Source of the DNA: Pseudomonas sp. 10S4
GTDB taxonomy: Bacteria; Pseudomonadota; Gammaproteobacteria; Pseudomonadales; Pseudomonadaceae
Assembly: GCF_034344865.1 (NCBI RefSeq)
Contig: NZ_CP133774.1
Coordinates: forward strand, 4,278,001 to 4,342,000
Reading direction: 5' to 3'
DNA length: 64,000 nt
The stretch's first letter is position 1. Each line of letters opens with the position of its first letter. The translations under genes were made by a program, and so were the position numbers. The notes beneath the pieces were generated by a model that was given only the letters and a program-made list of their open reading frames with translations, was not told the DNA's origin and ran no database searches. This document shows positions 35,562 through 44,941 of this stretch, piece by piece.

Positions 35562-36800
35562 ATGGGTGCTTTGACTGGATACCGCGTGCTCGACTTGAGC
35601 CGTGTGCTGGCCGGCCCCTGGTGCGGGCAAACACTGGCCGACCTGGGCGCCGAAGTGATCAAGGTCGAACGGCCGGGCGTGGGTGACGACACTCGTGGCT
35701 GGGGCCCGCCCTGGATGAAGGGCCAGAGCGATGAGTTGACCTCCGAGGCCTCTTATTATCAGTCGACCAATCGCGGCAAGTTATCGGTGGCACTGAACCT
35801 GGCCAGCCCGGAAGGGCAGGAACTGGTGCGTGCGTTGGCGGCCGATTGCGATGTGCTGATCGAAAACTACAAGGCTGGCTCCCTGGCCAAGTATGGGTTG
35901 GATTACGCCTCGCTGGCGCAGATGAACCCGCGCTTGGTGTACTGCTCCGTCACCGGCTTCGGGCAGACCGGGCCGCGCGCTGCGGAGCCGGGCTACGACT
36001 TTATCGTGCAGGGCATCGGCGGGCTGATGAGCATCACCGGGGAACGCGATGACTTGCCCGGTGGCGGACCGCAAAAGGTCGGCGTGGCTTTTTCCGACCT
36101 GATGACCGGGTTGTATTCCACGGTGGCGATCCAGGCGGCGCTGCTTAGCCGGGAAAAGACCGGGCTCGGTCAGCATATCGATATGGCGTTGCTGGATGTG
36201 CAGGTTGCCACCCTGTGCAACCAGAGTCAGAACTACCTGGCCTCCGGCAAGCCGCCTGGGCGATATGGCAATGCTCACGCCAATATCGTGCCGTATCAGG
36301 TATTCCGCGCCAGTGACCAGGACTTCATCATCGCCTGCGGCAACGACTCGCAATTCGTCGCGTTGTGCGAGGCCATTGACCTCGCACACCTGCCTGAAGA
36401 TCCACGCTTCACGCGTAACGCCGACCGGGTGGCCAATCGCGAAGCGATTATCGAAATCTTGTCTCGGCATTTCCTTGAGGGGCGCGCGCAGGCATGGATC
36501 GACCGTATTCACCCTCGGGGTGTGCCAATAGGCGCGATCAACAGCATCGCCCAGGCGCTGGATGAGCCTCAGGTCAAGGCGCGCAATATGCTGGTGACGA
36601 TACCCCATCCGCTGAAGGCCGATTTCGTGACCGTCGGCAGCCCGATCAAGCTGTCGGGTACGCCGGTGGAATACCTGCGCCCGGCGCCGATGCTCGGTGA
36701 GCATACGGATGAAGTGCTTAAGCGTCAGTTGGGGTTGGATGACGAGCGCCTGTCGCAACTGAAGGCCAGCGGCGTGATTGAGCAGTTGGGCGAGCGCTGA
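35562..36800 (+). CDS. CaiB/BaiF-family (class III) CoA-transferase
   Basis: This 412-residue protein begins [36 protein letters not shown], has [17 protein letters not shown] and the catalytic-Asp segment [20 protein letters not shown]. It forms interlocked dimers and moves CoA between acids. ATG 35562 (AGGTGG upstream) excludes a 25-residue frame extension inside the thiolase gene. It probably activates the dicarboxylate using succinyl-CoA, replacing the two-subunit DcaIJ transferase of Acinetobacter. Confidence 0.92.
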   Translation: MGALTGYRVLDLSRVLAGPWCGQTLADLGAEVIKVERPGVGDDTRGWGPPWMKGQSDELTSEASYYQSTNRGKLSVALNLASPEGQELVRALAADCDVLIENYKAGSLAKYGLDYASLAQMNPRLVYCSVTGFGQTGPRAAEPGYDFIVQGIGGLMSITGERDDLPGGGPQKVGVAFSDLMTGLYSTVAIQAALLSREKTGLGQHIDMALLDVQVATLCNQSQNYLASGKPPGRYGNAHANIVPYQVFRASDQDFIIACGNDSQFVALCEAIDLAHLPEDPRFTRNADRVANREAIIEILSRHFLEGRAQAWIDRIHPRGVPIGAINSIAQALDEPQVKARNMLVTIPHPLKADFVTVGSPIKLSGTPVEYLRPAPMLGEHTDEVLKRQLGLDDERLSQLKASGVIEQLGER

Positions 36801-36858
36801 TTCGCTTTCCCGGCGCGCCGAACGCGAGCTGGGCTCTTTTTTTGCAATGGAGTTTTCC

Positions 36859-37608
36859 ATGAAAGTCCTCGTAGCCATCAAGCGGGTGGTCGACTACAAC
36901 GTCAAGGTCCGGGTTAAAGCGGACAACTCAGGCGTCGACCTCGCCAACGTGAAGATGTCGATGAACCCGTTCTGCGAAATCGCAGTGGAAGAAGCCGTAC
37001 GCCTGAAAGAGAAAGGTGTTGCGACTGAAATCGTCGTCGTCTCGATCGGCCCGTCCACCGCCCAAGAGCAACTGCGCACCGCGCTGGCTCTGGGTGCCGA
37101 CCGCGCCATCCTCGTCGAATCCGCTGAAGATCTGACGTCCCTGGCCGTTGCCAAACTGTTGAAAGCTGTTGTCGACAAGGAACAGCCTCAGCTGGTGATC
37201 CTCGGCAAACAAGCCATCGACAGCGACAACAATCAGACTGGCCAGATGCTCGCTGCATTGAGCGGCTACGGTCAGGGCACGTTCGCGTCCAAAGTCGAAG
37301 TGTCCGGCGACAGCGTTGCCGTGACCCGTGAAGTCGACGGCGGCGCGCAGACCGTTTCCCTGAAACTGCCGGCCATCGTCACCACCGACCTGCGTTTGAA
37401 CGAGCCGCGCTACGCGTCCCTGCCAAACATCATGAAAGCCAAGAAGAAGCCTCTCGAAGTGCTGACTCCTGACGCTTTGGGCGTTTCCACCGCCTCCACC
37501 AACAAGACCGTGAAAGTCGAAGCGCCGGCTGCACGCAGCGCGGGTATCAAGGTCAAGTCGGTGGCTGAACTGGTCGAGAAACTGAAAAACGAAGCGAAGG
37601 TAATCTAA
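36859..37608 (+). CDS. etfB: Electron transfer flavoprotein subunit beta
   Basis: This 249-residue EtfB begins [22 protein letters not shown] and has the AMP-binding pattern around [29 protein letters not shown] and the signature [36 protein letters not shown] 36859 matches the family start and has GGAG upstream. With EtfA it carries electrons from acyl-CoA dehydrogenases to the quinone pool. The codon bias here is stronger than in the neighbours, as expected for a highly expressed gene. Confidence 0.96.
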   Translation: MKVLVAIKRVVDYNVKVRVKADNSGVDLANVKMSMNPFCEIAVEEAVRLKEKGVATEIVVVSIGPSTAQEQLRTALALGADRAILVESAEDLTSLAVAKLLKAVVDKEQPQLVILGKQAIDSDNNQTGQMLAALSGYGQGTFASKVEVSGDSVAVTREVDGGAQTVSLKLPAIVTTDLRLNEPRYASLPNIMKAKKKPLEVLTPDALGVSTASTNKTVKVEAPAARSAGIKVKSVAELVEKLKNEAKVI

Positions 37609-37610
37609 TC

Positions 37611-38540
37611 ATGACTATCTTGGTAATCGCAGAACACGACAACAAGGTAGTGGCCCCGGCCACCCTGAACACCGTGGCTGCCGCTGCGAAAATCGGTGGC
37701 GACATCCACGTCCTGGTCGCTGGCCAGAACGTTGGCGCCGTGGCTGAAGCCGCCGCGAAAATCGCAGGCGTGGCTAAAGTGCTGGTGGCCGACAATGCCG
37801 CCTACGCTCACCAACTGCCGGAAAACGTCGCTCCTCTGGTTGCAGAGTTGGGCGCTGGTTACAGCCACATCCTGGCTGCCGCGACTTCCAACGGTAAAAA
37901 CATCCTCCCGCGCGTTGCCGCGCAGTTGGACGTTGACCAGATCTCCGAGATCATCTCGGTCGAAAGCGCTGACACCTTCAAGCGCCCGATCTATGCCGGT
38001 AACGCCATCGCTACCGTTCAATCGAACGCTGCGGTCAAAGTGATCACCGTGCGTGCCACCGGTTTCGACCCGGTTGCCGCTGAAGGTGGTTCGGCTTCGG
38101 TTGAAGCGGTTGCTGCTGCTCACGACGCTGGCACTTCCAGCTTCGTTGGCGAAGAACTGGCCAAGTCCGATCGTCCGGAACTGACCGCTGCCAAAATCGT
38201 CGTTTCCGGCGGCCGCGGCATGCAGAACGGCGACAACTTCAAACACCTGTACGCCCTGGCCGACAAGCTGGGCGCGGCAGTCGGCGCTTCCCGCGCTGCG
38301 GTCGACGCAGGTTTCGTACCCAACGACATGCAGGTCGGTCAGACCGGCAAGATCGTTGCTCCACAGCTGTACATCGCGGTCGGTATCTCCGGCGCGATCC
38401 AGCACCTGGCCGGCATGAAAGACTCCAAAGTGATCGTTGCGATCAACAAGGACGAAGAAGCGCCGATCTTCCAGGTGGCCGATTATGGCCTGGTGGCAGA
38501 CCTGTTCGAAGCAATCCCAGCACTTCAGCAAGCCCTTTAA
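37611..38540 (+). CDS. etfA: Electron transfer flavoprotein subunit alpha
   Basis: This 309-residue EtfA begins [30 protein letters not shown] and has the FAD-binding C-terminal domain: [49 protein letters not shown]. It begins 3 bases after etfB. Linkage to the acyl-CoA dehydrogenase cluster gives the electron route for its first oxidation step. Confidence 0.96.
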   Translation: MTILVIAEHDNKVVAPATLNTVAAAAKIGGDIHVLVAGQNVGAVAEAAAKIAGVAKVLVADNAAYAHQLPENVAPLVAELGAGYSHILAAATSNGKNILPRVAAQLDVDQISEIISVESADTFKRPIYAGNAIATVQSNAAVKVITVRATGFDPVAAEGGSASVEAVAAAHDAGTSSFVGEELAKSDRPELTAAKIVVSGGRGMQNGDNFKHLYALADKLGAAVGASRAAVDAGFVPNDMQVGQTGKIVAPQLYIAVGISGAIQHLAGMKDSKVIVAINKDEEAPIFQVADYGLVADLFEAIPALQQAL

Positions 38541-38547
38541 GGATGAA

Positions 38548-38572
38548 CCAGGCGCCGGTACGCGGCGCCTGG
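38548..38572. terminator. Terminator-like hairpin between etfA and the sigma54 activator
   Basis: CCAGGCGCC and GGCGCCTGG form a perfect 9-bp GC-rich stem with a 7-base loop in the 38-base gap between convergent genes. There is no T run, so it may stop transcription only partly or stabilise 3' ends. Confidence 0.55.
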
Positions 38573-38578
38573 CGAGTC

Positions 38579-40447
38579 TCAGTCGTATGAGCCTTTGCCC
38601 GGCATCTTGATGCCGTGCAGGTTGACCTTGCGATACAGCGTTGCACGCGAAATCCCCAGCTCCTGCGCGGCCAACAGCGGCTTCCAGCGATTGCGCACCA
38701 GCGTATCAATCAAAGCTTGGCGTTCTGGACTCCCAGAGACAGTGTTCAAACCTTTCGCAGGTGCGCTCACGCTCAGTGTCACCGGTAGATCATCCACCCC
38801 AATCACCTGGCTTTTGCATATAGCACAGGCGTAGCGCAGCACGTGGTGCAATTGCCGCATATTGCCGGGCCAGCTGTAATTCAGCAGCATTTCCAGTGCC
38901 GCTTCGCTTAACTCCAAGCGTTCCCCCGAGCGTGCGCATTCTTCTTCCAGCAGTTTAGTAATCAGCGCCAGCTTGTCCTTACGCTCGCGCAGCGGCGGGA
39001 TATCGAAGCGCGCGCCGCTCAAGCGGAAGAACAGGTCCTCGCGGAAGTGCCCGGTTTCAACCAGAGTGGCGATATCGCGGTGGCTGGCGCAGATGATCTG
39101 GATGTCGATCGACTGTGCGCGCGCTGCGCCCAATGGCGCTACCTCACCCTCGCTTAACACCCGCAGCAGGCGCGTTTGCAAGGACAGCGGCATGTCGCCG
39201 ATTTCATCCAGGAACAGGGTGCCGCCGTCCGCCTGCTGCAACAGACCGAGCATGCCTTTGCTGGAGGCGCCGGTGAAGGCACCGGCGGCATAGCCGAACA
39301 GCTCGCTCTCAATCAAGCTCTCGGGTATCGCCGCGCAGTTGATCGCCACGAAGGCCTTGTCGCGGCGTTTACTGGCTGCGTGCAGTTGCAGAGCAAAGTG
39401 CTCCTTGCCGGCGCCGGTCTCACCATGAATCAGCACAGGCAGCCCGCGATCCTTGACGCGCACCGCCAGTTCCAGCGCTTGGACGACCTTAGGGTCGACG
39501 GCTGACGCCAGTGTGCTGGCCGCGGGCGCACTGATGGGCCGGCGCGGCACCTTGAGGCGTACATGCAGGCCCATCGTCGGCAGGTAGTGGATGTTGTCAT
39601 CCCCGGCGGCAGGCAGTTGCGCTGAGGCGAAGGCTTCGTCGACATGTGTGGGGATCCGGCCACAGCGCTGCAACAGCAGGCGTCGCGCGGCAGGGTTGAG
39701 CGCTTCGATGCGGCCATCACGGTCCCAGGCGAACAGGCACTGAGGCTGGCTGTCGACGTAGCCGGGCAGCGGATGGGCGCGTAACACCCACAGGTCTTGG
39801 GTGCTGTACATGAAGTAGGCATTTTCAAGGTCGATGGCACTTTGGATAACCATCTGCCGGATCAGATGCTGGCTGCGTCGGTCATCCGGTGCGCGCACTG
39901 AAGAGACGTCCAATACCGCCAGGATCTCGCCGTTGGGTGAAAATATCGGCGCCGCCGAGCAGGTATTGCCAATAAACGCCGCGCGGAAATGATCATGCTT
40001 GTGCACGGTGACCGGCAGTTTGTCGATCAACACCGCGCTGACAGCGGTCGTACCTTCTTCCTTTTCCGACCAGCAGGTGCCGACATCCATGCCGGAACGG
40101 CGGTACTCGCCGCGCAGGGTCGATTCGATCCGATAGTCGACGGTGCAACCCAGCGTATCGGTGAGCATCACACAGTAGTCGGCGTCTCGTACGCGGCTAT
40201 GCAGCCGCGACATCTCATCACCGGCCAGGTGCAGGAAATCGTCGACACGCTGGCGGTGCTCATTGATCTGGTGTGCCTCCAGAACCCTCGGGCCCTGTAA
40301 CGAACCCGGGTCGAGCTTGTAGTGCTGTGCCGAGCGGCGCCAGGAATCGAGGATGGCATTCGGCACCGGCAGGGTCGGGGCATTCTGGGCAGTGCGCAAC
40401 ACGCGACTCACGTGTTCCACATGAGTCTTCGAAAAACCAGAGGACAT
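38579..40447 (-). CDS. Sigma54-dependent activator, AcoR-like (GAF, AAA+, Fis HTH)
   Basis: This 622-residue activator has an N-terminal GAF-type sensor (about 90-220), Walker A GETGAGKE (342-349), the sigma54-contact motif GAFTGA (389-394), LFLDEIGDM and FREDLFFRL, and a C-terminal Fis-type HTH near ELGISRATLYRKV. The layout matches AcoR-like activators of alcohol, ketone and acetoin catabolism. A strong GGAGG precedes ATG 40447. Its divergent neighbour has a -24/-12 promoter and paired inverted sites, so it should activate the SDR/BVMO/ALDH operon. Confidence 0.94.
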   Translation of the reverse strand: MSSGFSKTHVEHVSRVLRTAQNAPTLPVPNAILDSWRRSAQHYKLDPGSLQGPRVLEAHQINEHRQRVDDFLHLAGDEMSRLHSRVRDADYCVMLTDTLGCTVDYRIESTLRGEYRRSGMDVGTCWSEKEEGTTAVSAVLIDKLPVTVHKHDHFRAAFIGNTCSAAPIFSPNGEILAVLDVSSVRAPDDRRSQHLIRQMVIQSAIDLENAYFMYSTQDLWVLRAHPLPGYVDSQPQCLFAWDRDGRIEALNPAARRLLLQRCGRIPTHVDEAFASAQLPAAGDDNIHYLPTMGLHVRLKVPRRPISAPAASTLASAVDPKVVQALELAVRVKDRGLPVLIHGETGAGKEHFALQLHAASKRRDKAFVAINCAAIPESLIESELFGYAAGAFTGASSKGMLGLLQQADGGTLFLDEIGDMPLSLQTRLLRVLSEGEVAPLGAARAQSIDIQIICASHRDIATLVETGHFREDLFFRLSGARFDIPPLRERKDKLALITKLLEEECARSGERLELSEAALEMLLNYSWPGNMRQLHHVLRYACAICKSQVIGVDDLPVTLSVSAPAKGLNTVSGSPERQALIDTLVRNRWKPLLAAQELGISRATLYRKVNLHGIKMPGKGSYD

Positions 40448-40543
40448 GGTACCTCCGAGGGTTGGATCTTATTTTTCTGTTGATGACCATTAAAGGCGGC
40501 TTGGCCGATCCCTTCAAGCTGATTCCGTCAGCCGGTGCCGGTG

Positions 40544-40599
40544 AGACATAACCGCTCAGTATTCGCAACGTCCCACGGCAGACACGAGCGGTTATGTCT
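40544..40599. promoter_or_regulatory. Paired upstream activator sites for the sigma54 activator
   Basis: AGACATAACCGCTC (40544-40557) and its exact reverse complement GAGCGGTTATGTCT (40586-40599) are centred 42 bp apart, four helical turns. The inner copy is centred about 100 bp upstream of the -12 element. The position suits enhancer binding by the divergently encoded activator. Confidence 0.75.
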
Positions 40600-40679
40600 T
40601 GCTGTGGCGGTGGTGTCGTGGACTGCGATTGTTCTCTCGAATCGTCTATGTCGGGCTTTACAGCCATTTATTTCGGTGT

Positions 40680-40695
40680 TGGCATTCGACTTGCT
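40680..40695 (+). promoter_or_regulatory. Sigma54 (-24/-12) promoter of the SDR-BVMO-ALDH operon
   Basis: TGGCATTCGACTTGCT fits the sigma54 consensus TGGCAC-N5-TTGCW, with the invariant GG (40681-40682) and GC (40693-40694) separated by exactly 10 bases. It is 65 bases upstream of the SDR start codon, in the same intergenic region as the activator sites. Confidence 0.85.
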
Positions 40696-40760
40696 CTGTC
40701 AGTCTCAGCAGGCCGCGTCGAACGGTCGTATCTCAACAACAATAATGACAGAGGCACTAC

Positions 40761-41561
40761 ATGAGCGAATTCAACGCTGTGAATTTCTCCCTGAATGGCA
40801 AGGTCGCCCTGGTGACGGGTGCGGGCCGTGGGATTGGTCAGGGCATTGCGCTGAGCCTGGCCCAGGCAGGTGCAGACCTGGTGCTCGCTGATTATGACTT
40901 GGGTATCGCCGAAGAGGCTGCCGCCCTCGTACGGGCCTTGGGTCGCAGGGCCGTGGCCCTGCACGTTGACGTCAGCAAACCCGAGAGCGTCGTCAGCCTG
41001 ATCGAGCAGGTCAGGGAGCAATTTGGCCGTCTTGATGTGGCCGTCAACAATGCTGGCGTGGTAAGCCTCGGCCGGGTTGACGAACTGGCTGTCAGCGAGT
41101 GGGACCGCATCATGAATATCAACGCGCGCGGTGTATTCCTGTGCTGTCAGGCTGAGCTCAAGCTGATGCGCGAGCATAACTTCGGCCGCATCATCAACCT
41201 GGCTTCAATTGCCGGCAAAGTCGGCTTCCCAGATCTCTCTCACTACAGCGCCTCCAAGTTCGCGGTGATCGGTTTTACCAATGCCTTCGCCAAGGAAGTT
41301 GCCCGCGAAGGTATCACCGTCAATGCCCTCTGCCCGGGTGTAGTTGGCACCGGCATGTGGCGCGGTGATGAAGGGCTTTCCGCCCGTTGGGCCCAGCCTG
41401 ACGAGTCCGAAGTGCAATCCTGGGAACGGCATCAGTCCAGCCTGCTGCCTCAAGGGGAGGCGCAAACCGTGGAAGACATGGGCCAACTGGCGGTTTACCT
41501 GGCCTGCGCACCCCATGTCACCGGCCAGGCTATCGCCGTCGACGGCGGCTTCTCGCTTTAG
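40761..41561 (+). CDS. SDR-family alcohol dehydrogenase (cyclohexanol dehydrogenase candidate)
   Basis: This 266-residue classical SDR has the cofactor loop TGAGRGIGQG, the NNAG motif (VNNAGVVSLG), catalytic NLASIAGKVGFPDLSHYSASKFA with Tyr and Lys, and a C-terminal VTGQAIAVDGGFSL. It is the first gene behind the sigma54 promoter and immediately precedes a Baeyer-Villiger monooxygenase, so it probably oxidises a secondary (perhaps cyclic) alcohol to the ketone that enzyme uses, as ChnA does for cyclohexanol. Confidence 0.88.
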   Translation: MSEFNAVNFSLNGKVALVTGAGRGIGQGIALSLAQAGADLVLADYDLGIAEEAAALVRALGRRAVALHVDVSKPESVVSLIEQVREQFGRLDVAVNNAGVVSLGRVDELAVSEWDRIMNINARGVFLCCQAELKLMREHNFGRIINLASIAGKVGFPDLSHYSASKFAVIGFTNAFAKEVAREGITVNALCPGVVGTGMWRGDEGLSARWAQPDESEVQSWERHQSSLLPQGEAQTVEDMGQLAVYLACAPHVTGQAIAVDGGFSL

Positions 41562-41702
41562 TTAAACCCACGGGCCGGTCTTGGCCCGCTACGCACACAT
41601 TGACGATGACTTTTCCTGGGCGCCCGGCTCAGGGAAACGGATACGGCTTGCCTGTCACTTTGTTCAAGTCGGCGAGCGAACTGATCGAAATAGGAGAACA
41701 CA

Positions 41703-43382
41703 ATGACAACTACAGTTCTGGCCAAACGTTCTGTTGGCACCGACATCATCCACTACGACGCCATTGTGATCGGCGCAGGCTTCGGTGGCATTTACATGCT
41801 CAAGAAGTTGCGCGATGAACTGGGTTTGAAGGTGCGTGCCTTCGATAAGGCCGGCGGTATTGGCGGCACCTGGTTCTGGAACCGCTACCCCGGCGCGTTA
41901 TCCGACAGTGAATCGTTCGTCTATTGCTTCTCTTGGGATCGCGAGTTGTGCCAGGAGTGGGATATCACCACGCGCTACCTGACCCAGCCACAGATTCTAT
42001 CTTACCTGAACCATGCGGTAGATCGGCATGACCTGCGCCGTGATATCCAGCTGGAAACCGGTATCACCGCCGCGGTGTTCGACGAGCAGAGTAGCCGCTG
42101 GTTGGTCACTGCTGACGACGGTCACCAATACAGCGCCAAGTACCTGGTGACTGCGCTGGGCCTGCTGTCTGCGACGAACGTGCCGAAGATCAACGGCCTG
42201 GACCAATTCAAGGGGCATATGTACCACACGGCCAACTGGCCTGCCGATGCTGTGCTGGAGGGCAAGCGGGTGGGCGTCATCGGCACCGGCTCGACCGGTT
42301 GCCAGGTCATCACTGCGATCGCGCCAACGGTCGGCCACCTCACGGTGTTCCAGCGTTCCGCGCAGTACACCGTGCCAGTGGGTAATGGCCCGGTCAGTCG
42401 CGAATACGTCGACGACATCAAGCGCAACTATGATGCCATCTGGAAGGAAGTGCGTTCCTCGCGGCTAGCGTTCGGCTTCCCGGAGAGCGACATCCCCACC
42501 ATGAGCGTGGACGCTGCCGAACGCAAAGCCATCTTCCAGCGTGCTTGGGACGGTGGTGGCGGTTTCCGCTACATGTTCCAGACCTTCAACGATATCGCCA
42601 CCAGCGAAGATGCCAACATTGAGGCCCAGAACTTCGTCCGCGAGAAAATCACCGAGCTGGTCAAGGACCCGGAAACGGCGCGCAAGTTGATGCCAACTGA
42701 TCTCTACGCCAAGCGACCGCTGTGCGACAGCGGCTACTACGCCACGTTCAACCGCACCAATGTGTCGCTGGTGGACGTCAAGGCTAACCCGATTGAAGCG
42801 ATCACCGCCAAGGGCATTCGCACGGCAGACGGTGTAGAGCACGAGCTGGATGTGTTGGTGTTCGCCACCGGTTTCGATGCCGTGGACGGTAACTACAAGC
42901 GCATTGATATCCGCGGGCGCGACAACGTCTCGATGAAGGATCACTGGGCTGACGGGCCGTCGAGCTACCTGTCGGTGGCCACTGCCAAGTTCCCCAATAT
43001 GTTCATGATCCTGGGGCCCAATGGTCCGTTTACCAATCTTCCACCGACCATTGAAACCGAAGTGGAGTGGGTGTCGGAGCTGATCGGCTTTATGGAGCAG
43101 AACGAGCTGGCGTGCGTGGAACCGTCTGCGCAAAGCGAACAGGAATGGGGCAAGACCTGCCAGGACATTGCCGACCAGACGCTGTTCGCCAAGACCGACT
43201 CGTGGATCTTCGGCGCCAATATCCCCGGCAAGAGCAACAGGGTTTATTTCTACATGGGTGGCTTGGGCGCGTTCAGCGAACAGCTGGCAGCCGTCAGGAA
43301 CGACGACTACCGGGGCTTCAAATTCAAGGCCGTGAGTGTTGATGGGGCGAAGTCGCGCCGCGTAACGGAGAACCTGCAATGA
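41703..43382 (+). CDS. Flavin-containing Baeyer-Villiger monooxygenase (type I)
   Basis: This 559-residue FAD/NADPH enzyme has the first Rossmann motif GAGFGG (24-29), the BVMO fingerprint FKGHMYHTANWP (169-180; consensus FxGxxxHxxxWP) and the NADPH motif GTGSTG (194-199). It inserts oxygen next to a ketone, giving an ester or lactone. ATG 41703 has GGAGAA upstream. SDR before it and ALDH after it (ATGA overlap) form the chn-like order alcohol-ketone-aldehyde. Cyclohexanone, cyclopentanone and acetone-type ketones are all possible substrates. Confidence 0.93.
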   Translation: MTTTVLAKRSVGTDIIHYDAIVIGAGFGGIYMLKKLRDELGLKVRAFDKAGGIGGTWFWNRYPGALSDSESFVYCFSWDRELCQEWDITTRYLTQPQILSYLNHAVDRHDLRRDIQLETGITAAVFDEQSSRWLVTADDGHQYSAKYLVTALGLLSATNVPKINGLDQFKGHMYHTANWPADAVLEGKRVGVIGTGSTGCQVITAIAPTVGHLTVFQRSAQYTVPVGNGPVSREYVDDIKRNYDAIWKEVRSSRLAFGFPESDIPTMSVDAAERKAIFQRAWDGGGGFRYMFQTFNDIATSEDANIEAQNFVREKITELVKDPETARKLMPTDLYAKRPLCDSGYYATFNRTNVSLVDVKANPIEAITAKGIRTADGVEHELDVLVFATGFDAVDGNYKRIDIRGRDNVSMKDHWADGPSSYLSVATAKFPNMFMILGPNGPFTNLPPTIETEVEWVSELIGFMEQNELACVEPSAQSEQEWGKTCQDIADQTLFAKTDSWIFGANIPGKSNRVYFYMGGLGAFSEQLAAVRNDDYRGFKFKAVSVDGAKSRRVTENLQ

Positions 43383-44825
43383 AGTTGAACAACCCCCAAC
43401 TGATGCGTCATCAAGCGTTTATCGACGGTGAGTGGCTGGCTGCCGACAACGAAGCCACGATCACCGTGGTCAACCCGTCGACCGGGACGACCATCGGCCA
43501 GGTCCCGCGCATGGGTAAGGCAGAAACACGCCGTGCAATCGAAGCCTCCGAGCGTGCGTTGCCCGCCTGGCGTGAGCTTTCTGCCAAGGTCCGGGCCAAT
43601 GCGCTGCGCCGCTGGTACGAGCTGATCATCGACAACCAGCACGACCTGGCCCACATCATGACGCTGGAGCAGGGCAAGCCTTTGCCTGAGGCATTGGGCG
43701 AAATTGTCTTTGGTGCGTCGTACATCGAGTGGTACGCGGAGGAGGCCAAGCGTGTCTACGGGGATCTGATCCCCGGCGCGACCGACAAGCGCCTGTTGGT
43801 GATCAAACAACCGGTGGGTGTTTGTGCCGCTATTACGCCCTGGAACTTCCCCAGTGCAATGATCACCCGCAAAGCCGGCCCGGCCTTGGCCGCTGGCTGC
43901 ACCATGGTAATTAAACCGGCCTCGCAGACGCCGTTCTCGGCACTGGCATTGGTCTATTTGGCTGAGCAGGCGGGCATTCCCAAGGGCGTGTTGTCGGTGG
44001 TCACGGGCGTAGCGGCGGAGATTGCCGAAGAGCTGACCAGCAACCCGGTAGTGCGCAAGATTTCCTTTACCGGGTCCACCGAGATCGGGCGTCAGATCAT
44101 GGAGAAATGCGCCCAAGACATCAAAAAGGTCTCCCTGGAACTGGGTGGCAATGCGCCGTTTATCGTCTTCGAGGATGCCGATCTCGATGCCGCCGTGGAC
44201 GGCCGCTGGCCTCAAAATTCCGTAACGCCGGGCAGACTTGCGTGTGCGCCAACCGGCTTTACGTGCACGACAAGGTGTACGACGCGTTCGTCGACAAACT
44301 GGCTTCGGCGGTCGGTGCCCTGAAGGTGGGCGATGGCTTTACCGACGGCGTCACCCTCGGGCCGCTGATCGACGGTAAGGCCGTTGCCAAGGTGCGCGAG
44401 CATATCGAGGATGCGCTGGCCAAGGGCGCCAAGGTTGTTCAGGGGGTGGCGCGCATGCCCAGGGTGAGAACTTCTTCGAACCCACCATTCTGGTGGACGT
44501 GCCTGACAACGCCCGGGTCGCCAAGGAAGAAACCTTCGGCCCCTTGGCGCCGGTGTTCCGCTTCTTTGATGACGCCGAAGTCATCGCCAAAGCCAACGAC
44601 ACCGAGTTCGGGCTGGCGGCGTATTTCTATACCGCCAATCTGAGTCGCGTGTTTCGAGTCGGGGAGGCTCTGGAGTACGGCATCGTCGGAGTCAACACCG
44701 GCATCATCAGTTCCGAGGCCGCGCCGTTTGGTGGGGTCAAGGCGTCGGGTGTCGGCCGTGAAGGGTCCAAGTACGGGCTTGAGGATTACCTCGAGATCAA
44801 ATACCTGTGTCTGGCCGGCATCTGA
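43379..44825 (+). pseudogene. NAD(P)-dependent aldehyde dehydrogenase with two frameshifts
   Basis: The GabD-like aldehyde dehydrogenase has GVCAAITPWNFPSAMITRK, SFTGSTEIG and the catalytic Glu in LELGGNAPFIV in frame 1. One base is missing near 44203 (restoring DGALASKFRNAGQTCVC with the catalytic Cys), and another in the G5 run 44442-44446 (restoring VQGGGAHAQGENFFEPTIL). The rest (KEETFGPLAPVF, NTGIISSEAAPFGGVKASG) continues to 44825. The full protein would be about 481 residues and could oxidise succinate semialdehyde or 6-oxohexanoate. No other decay is seen, so the breaks may not be biological. Confidence 0.88.
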
Positions 44826-44941
44826 GCTGATCCATCACTGTCCACTTTTCAATTGATCGCTTGCTTCATGGCCGTCAGGGCATTGCCCTGCGGTCCGGTT
44901 AACGCTGTGTCGTAAAACATAAAAACAATAGGAAAATCGAC

